Shown here piece after piece: positions 45,984 to 54,566 of a DNA stretch of 64,000 nucleotides. The position numbers were made by a program, and so were the translations under genes. The DNA lies in NCBI RefSeq assembly GCF_028622115.1, contig NZ_CP097263.1:1736001-1800000 (forward strand). Direction: 5' to 3'. The notes under the pieces are model-generated. The model was not told the DNA's origin and ran no database searches. It saw only the letters and a list, made by a program, of their open reading frames with translations. This DNA is from Kutzneria chonburiensis (GTDB taxonomy: Bacteria > Actinomycetota > Actinomycetes > Mycobacteriales > Pseudonocardiaceae). Every line of letters starts with the position of its first letter. Position 1 is the stretch's first letter.

Positions 45984-47975
45984 ATGCCACCGAGTTCGTC
46001 CCTGCGCGCCGCGCCGACCCGATTCCGGGTCCTCGGCACGCTGGAGTTCTTCGACGGACAGCGCTGGTCGGCCGTCGGCGCGCCCAAACAGCGCGCGCTG
46101 CTGGCCGCGTTGCTGCTCAACGCCAACCAGATGGTGCCGGCCGAGCGACTGGTCGCGGAGCTGTGGCCGGACGAGGTTCCCGACAGCGCAAGCGGGTTGC
46201 TCGCGGGATACGTGTGGCGGCTACGGCGCGCGCTGGGCAACGGAGACGTGTTGGTCACCCGGCCGCCCGGCTACCTGCTCAGGCTGCCCACCGGCGCGCT
46301 GGACGTGCACGACTACGAACGACTGGTGGCCGCGGGCCGGAAAAGCCTGGCGGCGCACAATCCCGCCGCGGCCACCGCGTCGTTCACGGCGGCGCTCGAC
46401 CTGTGGCGCGGCGCGCCGCTGGCGGACGTGGCGCCCACCCCGTGGGTGATGGCCGAGGCGGCCCGGCTGGACGAGTCACGCCTCGCCGTGCTGGAGGCGC
46501 GCATCGGCGCGGAGATCGAGCTCGGCCGGCACGAGCCGCTGTTGCCCGAGCTCAAACAGCTGGTGTCGCAGTTTCCGTTGCGGGAACGGCTGCACGCCCA
46601 TCTGATGGTCACTCTGTACCGATGCGGACAGCAGGCGGAGGCGCTCGGCGCCTACCACGACCTGCGCCGGTTGCTGGTCAACGAGCTGGGAATCGAGCCG
46701 AGCAAGCCGCTTCGCGAGTTGCAGCAACAGATCCTGCGCGAGGACCCGCAGCTGTCCGTGCCGGTGGCCGAACCCGCGGCGGCCGCGCCGGTCCAGGTGG
46801 CCAGGACGCCACAGCTGCCACCGGCCGATTCGGACACCGACATCGTGGTCGGCGGGGAAGCCGAGTTGTCCACGACGGTCTCGTGGCTGGTCGACGGCGG
46901 CGCGTGCGCGGTGTACGGTCCGGCCGGCACCGGGAAGAGCACTCTCGCACGGCGAGCGGCCCGTGCCGTCGAGGCGCACTTCCCCGACGGGCAGGTGTGG
47001 TTGGACCTGCGGTCATCGAATCCGTTGACAGCACAGGAAGTGAACACGGCGCTACACCGTGCGCTCGGCGTCACCGCCGAGGAGGGCACCCTTGCGCGCT
47101 GGCCGGAGGTGGTGGCGCGGCGCCGAGCACTCGTCGTACTCGACGATGTGGTCGACGCCGACCAGGTGCGTCCGCTGCTTTCCCCGCCGCCCGGCTGTGC
47201 GGTGCTGATGACCGGCCGCGCCGCCGTCGGTGCGCTCGGCACCCACCGGCAGGCCCGACTGGGCCGGCTGTCCCAGAGCGCGTCGGTCCTGCTGCTGCGC
47301 CGACTGCTCGGCGACGAACGGGTGGACGCCGATCCGACCGCGACGGCCACGGTGGTCCAGCTCTGCGAGCGGCTCCCGCTCGCCCTGCGGATCGCCGCGG
47401 CCCGGCTGGCCACCCGTCCGGAGTGGACGATGGCGGAGTTCGCCACGCGGCTCGGCGATCCGCGGCGAAGACTTGACCTGCTCTCGTACGGGGAACACAG
47501 CGTGCGCGAAAGACTGCTCACGAGCGTGCGTCTGCTCGAACGGGATCCCGATCCGCGACCGCGCGTGGCCCTGCAACTACTCGGTGCGCTCGATCTGCCG
47601 GTGGTGGATTCGGGCACCGTCGCCGCCCTGCTGGACCTCCCCGAGCACACCGCCCAGCCGGTGGCCGAGCGGCTGGTCGACGTCGGCCTGATCGAGACCA
47701 TTTCCATCGAGCGCTACCGGCTGCCCGACCTGGTGCGGCTGTTCGCCCGCGAACGACACGATCCGGACGTCGACACGAACGCCGCGGTGCACCGGGTGAT
47801 CAACCGCCTCGTGCAGCTCGTGCGCGAGCAGCTGGCCAAGCCGCCGGGCGCCAGGCTGGCCTGGTACCGCCGGGAGTTGAGCTCGCTGCGGGCGCTGGCC
47901 GACCGGGACGACACCGACACGCTGCACAAGGTCGTGGACGAACTGCGCCGGACGCTGCTGGGCTACTCCGCCTGA
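45984..47975 (+). CDS. AfsR/SARP family activator with NB-ARC ATPase domain
   Basis: The N-terminus is an OmpR-like DNA-binding domain (FRVLGTLEFFDGQRWSAVGA, PKQRALLAALLLNANQMVPA) followed by the bacterial transcriptional activation domain (to about residue 255, LGIEPSKPLRELQQQILRED). An NB-ARC/STAND ATPase follows with P-loop CAVYGPAGTGKSTLARRAAR and LVVLDDVVDADQVRPLL. The TPR tail of AfsR is absent, giving 663 residues. ATG 45984 follows GGGGGAGAACCA. It lies between two SARP-box promoters and is the likely pathway activator. Confidence 0.95.
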   Translation: MPPSSSLRAAPTRFRVLGTLEFFDGQRWSAVGAPKQRALLAALLLNANQMVPAERLVAELWPDEVPDSASGLLAGYVWRLRRALGNGDVLVTRPPGYLLRLPTGALDVHDYERLVAAGRKSLAAHNPAAATASFTAALDLWRGAPLADVAPTPWVMAEAARLDESRLAVLEARIGAEIELGRHEPLLPELKQLVSQFPLRERLHAHLMVTLYRCGQQAEALGAYHDLRRLLVNELGIEPSKPLRELQQQILREDPQLSVPVAEPAAAAPVQVARTPQLPPADSDTDIVVGGEAELSTTVSWLVDGGACAVYGPAGTGKSTLARRAARAVEAHFPDGQVWLDLRSSNPLTAQEVNTALHRALGVTAEEGTLARWPEVVARRRALVVLDDVVDADQVRPLLSPPPGCAVLMTGRAAVGALGTHRQARLGRLSQSASVLLLRRLLGDERVDADPTATATVVQLCERLPLALRIAAARLATRPEWTMAEFATRLGDPRRRLDLLSYGEHSVRERLLTSVRLLERDPDPRPRVALQLLGALDLPVVDSGTVAALLDLPEHTAQPVAERLVDVGLIETISIERYRLPDLVRLFARERHDPDVDTNAAVHRVINRLVQLVREQLAKPPGARLAWYRRELSSLRALADRDDTDTLHKVVDELRRTLLGYSA

Positions 47976-47983
47976 CCCGGTGG

Positions 47984-48012
47984 CACATCGACGCAACATC
48001 GGCGGTACATCG
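47984..48012 (+). promoter_or_regulatory. SARP-type heptamer repeat upstream of the carrier/NRPS operon
   Basis: Three heptamers CACATCG, AACATCG and TACATCG start at 47984, 47995 and 48006, an exact 11-bp period, 57 bases before the carrier protein start and pointing towards it. They share the ACATCG core with the site at 45729. Confidence 0.82.
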
Positions 48013-48068
48013 CGGCTGGCGATTCTTCCAGCGGTGAACAGTACCCACGAGGAGGCGGGGAACCGGCG

Positions 48069-48428
48069 ATGACGGCACAACTGGACCTGGACTCGACGAT
48101 CGCCAAGTACGCCACGGCCTCCTTCGACGACGACACACCGCTGCTGGACGCCGGCCTGGAGTCGCTGTCGCTGCTGCGCCTCGCGGTCGACGTCGCGGCC
48201 GACGACGACGCCGAGATCGACGCGACGCGGCTGGTCGAGCTGCACACCGTCGGCGAGTTGAAGGTGTGGCTGCGCGAGCTCGCCGCGGCGGGGAGCAGCG
48301 ATGACGGCGTTGCCCGTGACAGAGCCGGAAACGCTGCCGATCACCGAGTCCCAGAAGGGGCTGCTCGTGGTCGACAGCCTGGTGCCGACCAGGCAGATCT
48401 ACAACCAGGTCATGCAGTTCGACCTTGA
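48069..48428 (+). CDS. Acyl/peptidyl carrier protein
   Basis: The first 78 residues form a carrier domain with the phosphopantetheine serine in DAGLESLSLLRLAV (Ser32, ESL in place of DSL). The protein probably holds an amino acid or acyl group loaded by one of the free-standing A domains. The frame runs 42 codons past the expected end, overlapping the NRPS gene by 128 bases. The tail there is antisense-like and unconvincing, and a one-base shift at about 48300 would give a normal ATGA overlap. GAGGAGG lies upstream of ATG 48069. Confidence 0.88.
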   Translation: MTAQLDLDSTIAKYATASFDDDTPLLDAGLESLSLLRLAVDVAADDDAEIDATRLVELHTVGELKVWLRELAAAGSSDDGVARDRAGNAADHRVPEGAARGRQPGADQADLQPGHAVRP

Positions 48429-51400
48429 CCCGGGGCGGTGTGCGGCTCCGTTGCGGGACACCGTGACGCGGGCGCTGATCACCCTGGTCACCGTCCAGCC
48501 CGCGCTGCGACAGGTGTTCGGCCTGAAGCCGGAGATGCACGCGACACTGCTGCCGCCGCCCGACACCGGGAGCCTGCCGCTCACCGTGGTCTCCGCGGCG
48601 CCGGCCGACTACGCGGCGGCGTTGACGGCTCTGGGCCACGACATCGGGCGCGTGCCGTTCGACGTGACCGTGGGACCGTTGTACCGGTTCGGGTTCGCGT
48701 GTGCGGAGGACGGCAGCGCCGCGTCGATCATCCTGTGCGGGCACCACCTTGTCGGCGACGGCGTGTCGATGGGTCCGATCGTGCGTGACCTGGACCGGCT
48801 GCTCACCGGCACGTTCGACGACGACGTGGAAACCCCGCGGCAGAACCGGGAGACCGCTTTCCTCAAGGAGATCCGCGCCCAGGAACGGTCGGCCGTCGCC
48901 GAGAAGACCGCGGTCAAGGCGGACGCCTGGGCGCTGCGGCTGCGGGAAGTGCCGCCGCTGGTGCTCTACCCGCGGCCCGACCGGCCCGACCGGACGGACT
49001 TCTCCGGCACGCGGATCTCCTACACCACCGACGAAATCCAGACCGAGCGGATCCAGGCCGCCTGCCAGCGTCTGGGTATCTCACCTTTCGTCTTCTTCAC
49101 CGGTCTCTACGGCGCGGTGCTGGCCCGTCACGGGGGTGTCACCTCGGTGCTGGTCGGCAGCCCGTTCGCCGCGCGGCGCACCGTCGGGGCGTTCGACCTG
49201 TGTGGATTCTTCGTCAACACGCTGCCGGTCACGGTGGACGTGGACTGGACGCGCACGGTCGACGAGCACCTCGGCAAGACCGTCCGTGAGGCGGTGGACT
49301 TCTGCCGCGCGGCCGTGGACGTTCCGTTCAGCCAGCTGGTGGCGCGGGTGCAGCCCGACCGGCCGAGTGACCGCAACCCGTTGTTCTCCTGCATGCTGGC
49401 CATGCAGAACACGGCCGACCCGGGCGCGGCCAACGGCGCGGTGATCGGCGTGCGCGAACCGGGCAACGGCACCGCGAAGTTCGACCTCTGGCTGGGGGTG
49501 ACCCCGATCGAGGGGCACTGGCTGCTGGAACTGGAGTACGACCGCGCGCTGATTCCGCCGGCCGTCGCGGACGGCCTGCTGGACTCGCTGCGCTCGGCCG
49601 TGAGCCGTGCTACCACGGACGGCACGCGAAGGCTGGCCGACCTGTTCGTGGACGCGCCCGTCTGGCAGAGCCTGCGCAACGACGGCCTGCCGGTCGAGGT
49701 GCCGACGCCGACGCTGAGCGAGTGGTTCGACAACACCGCCCTCCGCACGCCGGACGCGATCGCGGTCGAGGAGCCCGGACGGCGGCTCACCTTCGCCGAG
49801 CTTTCCGCCGCGTCCCGCCGCGTCGCGGCCGGGCTCGCCGCGCGTGGAGTCGGCCCTGGCGATGTCGTCGGCCTGCGTCTTGACCCGTTGTCCGAGAACC
49901 TGATCGCGATGCTCGCGACGCTGCGGCGCGGTGCGGCGTACCTGCCGCTCGAACTCGGCCTGCCCGCCGATCGGCTGTCCTACATGGTGCACCAGGCCGG
50001 TTGCCACGTCATCGTCGGCGCCGGGCTGGACATCGACGGCGCGGTCACCGTGCCGCTGGCCGAACTGGAGTCCGAACAGGACGTCCCGTCGGCAGCGGAT
50101 CCCGGGTCCGGTGTGTACGTCATGTTCACCTCGGGCTCGACCGGCCGCCCCAAGGGCGTGCTGGTGGGGCACCCGACGCTGCTGAACCTCACGGCCTGGC
50201 AGCTCGCCGCGCTGGACATGAACGGGGACAGCCGGTTCCTGCAGTACGCACCGGCCGGATTCGACGTGTCGTTCCAGGAGATCCTGCCCACGCTGCTGGT
50301 CGGCGGCACGGTGGTGTCCCGGGAACCGGCCGACCGCCGCGACTTTCCCGCGCTGGTGCGCCGCATCGCGGACACCCGCGTCACCCACGCGTATCTGCCG
50401 GTGGCCGCGCTGCGCCCGTTCACCCAGTGCGTGCGGTCCCAACAGGTTCACCTGACAGCGCTGCGGTACCTGTGCGTGTCCGGGGAGCAGTTGCTGGTCG
50501 ATGACGACGTACGGGCCTTCTTCGACGATCACCCGCACTGCACGCTGGTCAACCACTACGGCCCGACCGAGGCCCAGGCCGTCACGTCGTGGCGGCTGGC
50601 GGCCGACGATCCGCCGTGGCCGCACCACGTTCCGATCGGCCTGCCGATGACGAACGTGACCGCCCACGTCGTCGACACCACCGGTCACCTTGCGCCGCCC
50701 GGGGTTCCGGGCGAGTTGCTGCTGGGCGGCTGCTCGCCGGCGCACGGCTACATCAACGATCCGCAACGTACGGCCGAGCGTTTCGGGCCCGATCCGTTCA
50801 TCCCCGGCGGCACCTGCTACACGACCGGTGACCAGGTCGTCCGGGACGAGCACGGCGTGCTGGTCTTCCTCGGCCGCGCCGACACGCAGGTGAAGATTCG
50901 GGGCCACCGCGTGGAACTGGGCGAGCTGGAGACCGTCGCCAACGGCATCGACGGCGTGCGGCAGGCGGTGGCGGCCGTGCGGGGTGACGGCGCCGACCGT
51001 GAGCTGCTGCTGTTCCTGCTGCCGGAACCGGATGCCGTGCCGGAGCACGAGAACGTCAAGGCGCGGTTGGCGAAGGTGCTGCCGGGTCACATGGTGCCGA
51101 CCCGGGTCTTCGACATCGAGTCGGTGCCGACGTCCGGCACCGGCAAGACCGACCGCAAGGCGCTGCTCGCCCTGGCGGAACAGTCGATCGACCGCCAGGC
51201 CGGGGAATCCGCGCCGGTCGCCGAGTACGCGGACGACCTGGAACGGGAGCTCGCCGGGATCTGGGCGGAGCTGCTCGGCGTGCCGACCGTCGAGCGGGAC
51301 CGGCCGGTGCTGTTGTACGGCGCGCACTCGTTGAACATCTTCACCGCGCTGAACACCGTGCAGGAGCGGTTCGGGGTGGCCGTGCAGGTGGTCGACTTCT

Positions 51401-51456
51401 TCCGGTCGCCGACCGTGGCCAACCTGGCCGCCCTGGTCCGCGGAGGAGCCGCATGA
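48301..51456 (+). CDS. NRPS module C-A-PCP
   Basis: The 1051-residue protein has a condensation domain with the catalytic GHHLVGDG (His148-Gly154), an adenylation domain with VMFTSGSTGRPKGVLVG (about 607), NHYGPTEAQAV and KIRGHRVELGELE, and a carrier domain with GAHSLN (Ser1010). By hand alignment to GrsA the specificity residues are D-V-Q-A-C-S-H-A-V-K. The D-V-Q and H..V-K positions agree with proline-type codes, but the middle does not, so a proline-like or other amino acid is possible. GGGGAG precedes ATG 48301. Confidence 0.95.
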   Translation: MTALPVTEPETLPITESQKGLLVVDSLVPTRQIYNQVMQFDLDPGRCAAPLRDTVTRALITLVTVQPALRQVFGLKPEMHATLLPPPDTGSLPLTVVSAAPADYAAALTALGHDIGRVPFDVTVGPLYRFGFACAEDGSAASIILCGHHLVGDGVSMGPIVRDLDRLLTGTFDDDVETPRQNRETAFLKEIRAQERSAVAEKTAVKADAWALRLREVPPLVLYPRPDRPDRTDFSGTRISYTTDEIQTERIQAACQRLGISPFVFFTGLYGAVLARHGGVTSVLVGSPFAARRTVGAFDLCGFFVNTLPVTVDVDWTRTVDEHLGKTVREAVDFCRAAVDVPFSQLVARVQPDRPSDRNPLFSCMLAMQNTADPGAANGAVIGVREPGNGTAKFDLWLGVTPIEGHWLLELEYDRALIPPAVADGLLDSLRSAVSRATTDGTRRLADLFVDAPVWQSLRNDGLPVEVPTPTLSEWFDNTALRTPDAIAVEEPGRRLTFAELSAASRRVAAGLAARGVGPGDVVGLRLDPLSENLIAMLATLRRGAAYLPLELGLPADRLSYMVHQAGCHVIVGAGLDIDGAVTVPLAELESEQDVPSAADPGSGVYVMFTSGSTGRPKGVLVGHPTLLNLTAWQLAALDMNGDSRFLQYAPAGFDVSFQEILPTLLVGGTVVSREPADRRDFPALVRRIADTRVTHAYLPVAALRPFTQCVRSQQVHLTALRYLCVSGEQLLVDDDVRAFFDDHPHCTLVNHYGPTEAQAVTSWRLAADDPPWPHHVPIGLPMTNVTAHVVDTTGHLAPPGVPGELLLGGCSPAHGYINDPQRTAERFGPDPFIPGGTCYTTGDQVVRDEHGVLVFLGRADTQVKIRGHRVELGELETVANGIDGVRQAVAAVRGDGADRELLLFLLPEPDAVPEHENVKARLAKVLPGHMVPTRVFDIESVPTSGTGKTDRKALLALAEQSIDRQAGESAPVAEYADDLERELAGIWAELLGVPTVERDRPVLLYGAHSLNIFTALNTVQERFGVAVQVVDFFRSPTVANLAALVRGGAA

Positions 51457-52175
51457 GCGGGACCACGCTGCCCGGCCGGCTGATCACCCTGGTGCGGCGC
51501 AAGGACAGGCCGGTCTGTGTGATGCTGCCCGGCGCGGGCGGCGGGCTGACGCCGTACCTGCGGCTGGCCTCGCATCTGGGCCGGACCCACAGCGTCTACG
51601 CCGTGCGGGCGGCCGGTCTGCTGCCCGACGAGACACCGGAGGACACCGTCGCCCGGATGGCGGACTCGGCCGTCGACGCACTCGGCGGCCTCGCGCCGGC
51701 GCTGGTGTTCGGCTGGTCCCTCGGTGGCACGGTCGCCTGGGAGGTGTGTCTGCGCCTTGCCGACCGTGGCCTGCGGCCGGACCTGGTGATCGTGGACAGC
51801 TCGCCGCTGCCGCGGAAGTCCTCCGCCGAGGACGACGAGCGGGTCCGCGCGAGCGTCGTGTCCGGCCTCGGACCGCGGCCGGACGAGCAGACCTCCGCCA
51901 GGGTCGAACGTACGGTCCGCGCGCAGATGGCCGCGCTCGCCGACTACGCCGCCACCCGGGAGTACGGGGGCCGGGTGTTGCTGCTGATGTGCCCCGACGA
52001 CACCTTCGCCGAGCGTGCGGAGTCGGTTCACCGCTGGCACGAGCTCGCGCCGGATCTGCGCAGCGGGACGCTCGACGCGGACCACTACGCCGTGTTCGAC
52101 CCGGCCAACCTGCCCCAGCTGACCGACGCGATCGGCGACTTCCTCGGCCATGAGAAGGCGGAGGCAACGACATGA
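51453..52175 (+). CDS. Thioesterase, stand-alone
   Basis: The 240-residue alpha/beta hydrolase has the oxyanion segment CVMLPGAGGGLTPYLRLASH, the nucleophile LVFGWSLGGTVAWEV and the catalytic histidine in DADHYAVFDP. It resembles NRPS/PKS thioesterases and could release a product or clear misloaded carriers, since a second TE is fused to the last NRPS protein. It overlaps both neighbours by ATGA. Confidence 0.93.
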   Translation: MSGTTLPGRLITLVRRKDRPVCVMLPGAGGGLTPYLRLASHLGRTHSVYAVRAAGLLPDETPEDTVARMADSAVDALGGLAPALVFGWSLGGTVAWEVCLRLADRGLRPDLVIVDSSPLPRKSSAEDDERVRASVVSGLGPRPDEQTSARVERTVRAQMAALADYAATREYGGRVLLLMCPDDTFAERAESVHRWHELAPDLRSGTLDADHYAVFDPANLPQLTDAIGDFLGHEKAEATT

Positions 52176-52915
52176 CCCGCCCGCTTGCGGTGGTCAGCGG
52201 CGGTACCCGGGGCATCGGGCTGGCGTTGAGCGACCGGCTGGTCAAGCTCGGTCACCGCGTGGTCGCGTTCTACCACTCGGACGCCGAGGCCGCCGGCCTT
52301 GCCGCCGATCGGTTGGGACTGCACGTGATGCGGGTCGACGTCGCCGACGCGGATGCGGTGGCGCGGGCCGCCGAGACGGTGCTGGCCGAGCACGGCGCCC
52401 CGCGTGTCCTGGTCAACAACGCCGGGTTGAACGTGGACCGGCCGTTCCTGGAGATGTCCCTCGACGACTGGCGTCGAGTCGTCGACACCAACCTGTCCGG
52501 TGTTTTCCACCTGTGCCGTGCGCTGGTGCCGGCGATGCTCGACAGCGACGACGACGGCGGAGGGGTGGTGGTGAACGTCGGCGCCACGACCGGGATCCGG
52601 CCGCGCCGCAACGGCGTCAACTACTGCGCGAGCAAGGCGGGCGTGCTGCACCTGACCAAGTGCCTCGCGCTGGAACTGGCGCCACGGGTGCGGGTCAACT
52701 GCCTGATCCCGGGCCTGATCGAGACCGACGAGGTGGTTGCCCGGCTCGACCTCGACGACCCGGACAGCCGGGCGGCGGCGCTGGCCGAGATCCCGCAGCG
52801 GCGCATCGGCACGCCCGAGGACGTCGCCGACGCACTCGAGTTCCTGGTCGGGTCGGGCAGCGCGTACCTGACCGGGCAGAAGATCATCGTGGACGGCGGG
52901 CAGTTCATGTGGTGA
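52172..52915 (+). CDS. Short-chain dehydrogenase/reductase (FabG-like), catalytic Ser replaced
   Basis: The 247-residue SDR has the NADPH motif VVSGGTRGIGLALSDRL, the NNAG motif in LVNNAGLNVDRPF and the active-site YCASK. Where FabG has its catalytic serine (IGSVVG) this protein has VGATTG, so Ser is Ala. It may still reduce a keto group with an altered mechanism, act on another substrate, or be impaired. It overlaps the thioesterase and the BtrH-like gene by four bases and belongs to the cluster. Confidence 0.93.
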   Translation: MTRPLAVVSGGTRGIGLALSDRLVKLGHRVVAFYHSDAEAAGLAADRLGLHVMRVDVADADAVARAAETVLAEHGAPRVLVNNAGLNVDRPFLEMSLDDWRRVVDTNLSGVFHLCRALVPAMLDSDDDGGGVVVNVGATTGIRPRRNGVNYCASKAGVLHLTKCLALELAPRVRVNCLIPGLIETDEVVARLDLDDPDSRAAALAEIPQRRIGTPEDVADALEFLVGSGSAYLTGQKIIVDGGQFMW

Positions 52916-54045
52916 ACAACGACACGCAGACCTACGACCGGGTGTGGTCGCCGCTGCTGGAGACCGTGCGCGCGAACGCGTTGGACTGCGTCCAGGCCAA
53001 CCTGGCCGTCGTCGCCGATCGCCACGCGGGCGCCGGTGCCCATCTCGAACTGGGCTCCACGCTGCGGTTCGACACCGAACCGGGGCCGGACGGCGTGCCA
53101 CGGGTCGTCTCGTCGGTGCCGTACCGGCTCGCCGCCGCGCACGATGTGCTCGGCCTGCGGGTGTCGCAACGCTGGGACGGGATCGGCGGCGGGCAGCTCC
53201 GCCGGTTGGTTGCGGACACCGGCCCGCTGTACGTGGTCGCCGACGCGTACACCCTGGGCTGGACGCCGTACGCGGGCCGCCAGCACACCGACCACACCTT
53301 CATCTTGTCCACATCGGACAGTGTGGTCGACGCCTACCACGACGAGACGCCATGGGGATCGTGTCGACCGGGCGTATGGCGCCTGTCGACCGCCGAGCTC
53401 GACGCGATGGTTTCCTCGGCCACGGCGTTGCTTCTCGCGGCGGAACCGGTGACCGCCCGGCCGAGTCCGCTGGCCGCCAACGCGTGCGCCATGGCCGACG
53501 CCGTCTCGTCGATCGAGGCCTACCTCGCCGCCCAGCGCGGCCTCAGCGACCAGCTGGTGCTGGACGTCTGGCTGCTGAGCCGATCCCGCCTGCTGCATGC
53601 CGCGTGGCTGGCTCATCACGGTCGGCCTTCGACGGCGATGGATGAGCAGGCGCAGGCCTGGCTCACGCTCGCGTCTCAGGCCTATGTGGCTCGGCGCAGG
53701 GCCAGGACTCCGCACGCGACCGTGCTCGACGAACTCGGTCGGCTCCTGGGTGAGGACGTCGCCATCGCCAGCCGGCTGGCGGCGATGGAGCCGGCCGTGC
53801 CGGCGTCGGCGGACGCCGTGCGCGCCGCGGTTCTCCTTGCGGTGCAGGAGGTGTTGCACATCGACGAGCCGACCGTCCTGGCCGCGCGGACGCTGCGAGC
53901 GCTGCCGAACTACAACTCCTTCCGCCTGGTGGACATCATCGAACGTGTCGAGACCCGGCTGAACGTCGAGCTGGACGACCTGACCCCGGAGGCCCTGCGG
54001 GACATCGACTCGCTGTGCGCCGCGTTCGCCGGACGGTCTCGGTGA
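52912..54045 (+). CDS. BtrH-like acyltransferase-type protein fused to a carrier domain
   Basis: Residues 1-190 resemble the BtrH N-terminal (papain-like) domain: a Cys in NALDCVQANLAVVADRH (Cys26), LGLRVSQRWDGIG, and PLYVVADAYTLGWTPYAGRQ followed by HTDHTFIL (His125/His128). BtrH moves an acyl group from a carrier protein onto an amine in butirosin synthesis. Residues about 295-377 form a carrier domain with LPNYNSFRLVDIIERVE, where Ser336 is retained but DSL is NSF. The fusion suggests an acceptor or donor built into the transferase. The match to BtrH is by eye. GTG 52912 overlaps the SDR stop. Confidence 0.65.
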   Translation: MNNDTQTYDRVWSPLLETVRANALDCVQANLAVVADRHAGAGAHLELGSTLRFDTEPGPDGVPRVVSSVPYRLAAAHDVLGLRVSQRWDGIGGGQLRRLVADTGPLYVVADAYTLGWTPYAGRQHTDHTFILSTSDSVVDAYHDETPWGSCRPGVWRLSTAELDAMVSSATALLLAAEPVTARPSPLAANACAMADAVSSIEAYLAAQRGLSDQLVLDVWLLSRSRLLHAAWLAHHGRPSTAMDEQAQAWLTLASQAYVARRRARTPHATVLDELGRLLGEDVAIASRLAAMEPAVPASADAVRAAVLLAVQEVLHIDEPTVLAARTLRALPNYNSFRLVDIIERVETRLNVELDDLTPEALRDIDSLCAAFAGRSR

Positions 54046-54566
54046 TCCATCTGGCCGTGCGGAACCGGCCAACTCCGGACGTGCTGACGCTGTTGCGGCG
54101 GCTGTTGGCGGAGGTGGCCGACGAGCCGGCGGCCAGGATCGCGAAACGCCCGTCCGGGCAGCCCTACCTGCCGGACCGTCCCGATCTCGCGGTGAGCATG
54201 TCCCACGACGGGAATTGGGTGGCGGCGGCGGTCGGGATCGGGGTGTCCGTCGGGATCGATGTGCAACAGCCGCAGCCGGTGACGGCCGGACGGCTGCGCC
54301 GGTGTGGGTCGCCCGAAACGCGTCTGGCGCTTGCCGCGCTGCCGGACGCGGACCGCGAGCGCGAGTACGCCCGGATCTGGTCTGTGCAGGAGGCGTGCGT
54401 GAAGGCGGCCGGCACGGGCCTGGCCGGGCGGCCCTGGTCGATCCCGGTCGGCGTCGGCCAGCACGACGGCGAATGGCAGAACCTCGTCTGGCACAGCCAC
54501 TCAGAACACGGAGTCCCGGTCGCCGTCGCGCACGGACTCCCGTCTACCGAAGGGGAAGCACGATGA
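54042..54566 (+). CDS. 4'-Phosphopantetheinyl transferase
   Basis: The 174-residue Sfp/AcpS-superfamily enzyme has AVSMSHDGNWVAAAVG, VGIDVQQPQPVT (metal-binding G-x-D) and IWSVQEACVKAAGTGL, the W-x-x-K-E-A-x-x-K-A motif with the first lysine changed to Gln. It would convert the carrier domains of the cluster to their holo forms. It is shorter than typical Sfp (about 225). GTG 54042 overlaps the preceding stop and its own stop overlaps the next ATG. Confidence 0.9.
   Translation: MIHLAVRNRPTPDVLTLLRRLLAEVADEPAARIAKRPSGQPYLPDRPDLAVSMSHDGNWVAAAVGIGVSVGIDVQQPQPVTAGRLRRCGSPETRLALAALPDADREREYARIWSVQEACVKAAGTGLAGRPWSIPVGVGQHDGEWQNLVWHSHSEHGVPVAVAHGLPSTEGEAR

Noticed and set aside
45185..47476. 763-residue plus-strand frame spanning proB and the SARP gene
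   Set aside because: It overlaps conserved genes on both sides in the wrong frame and shows no domains.
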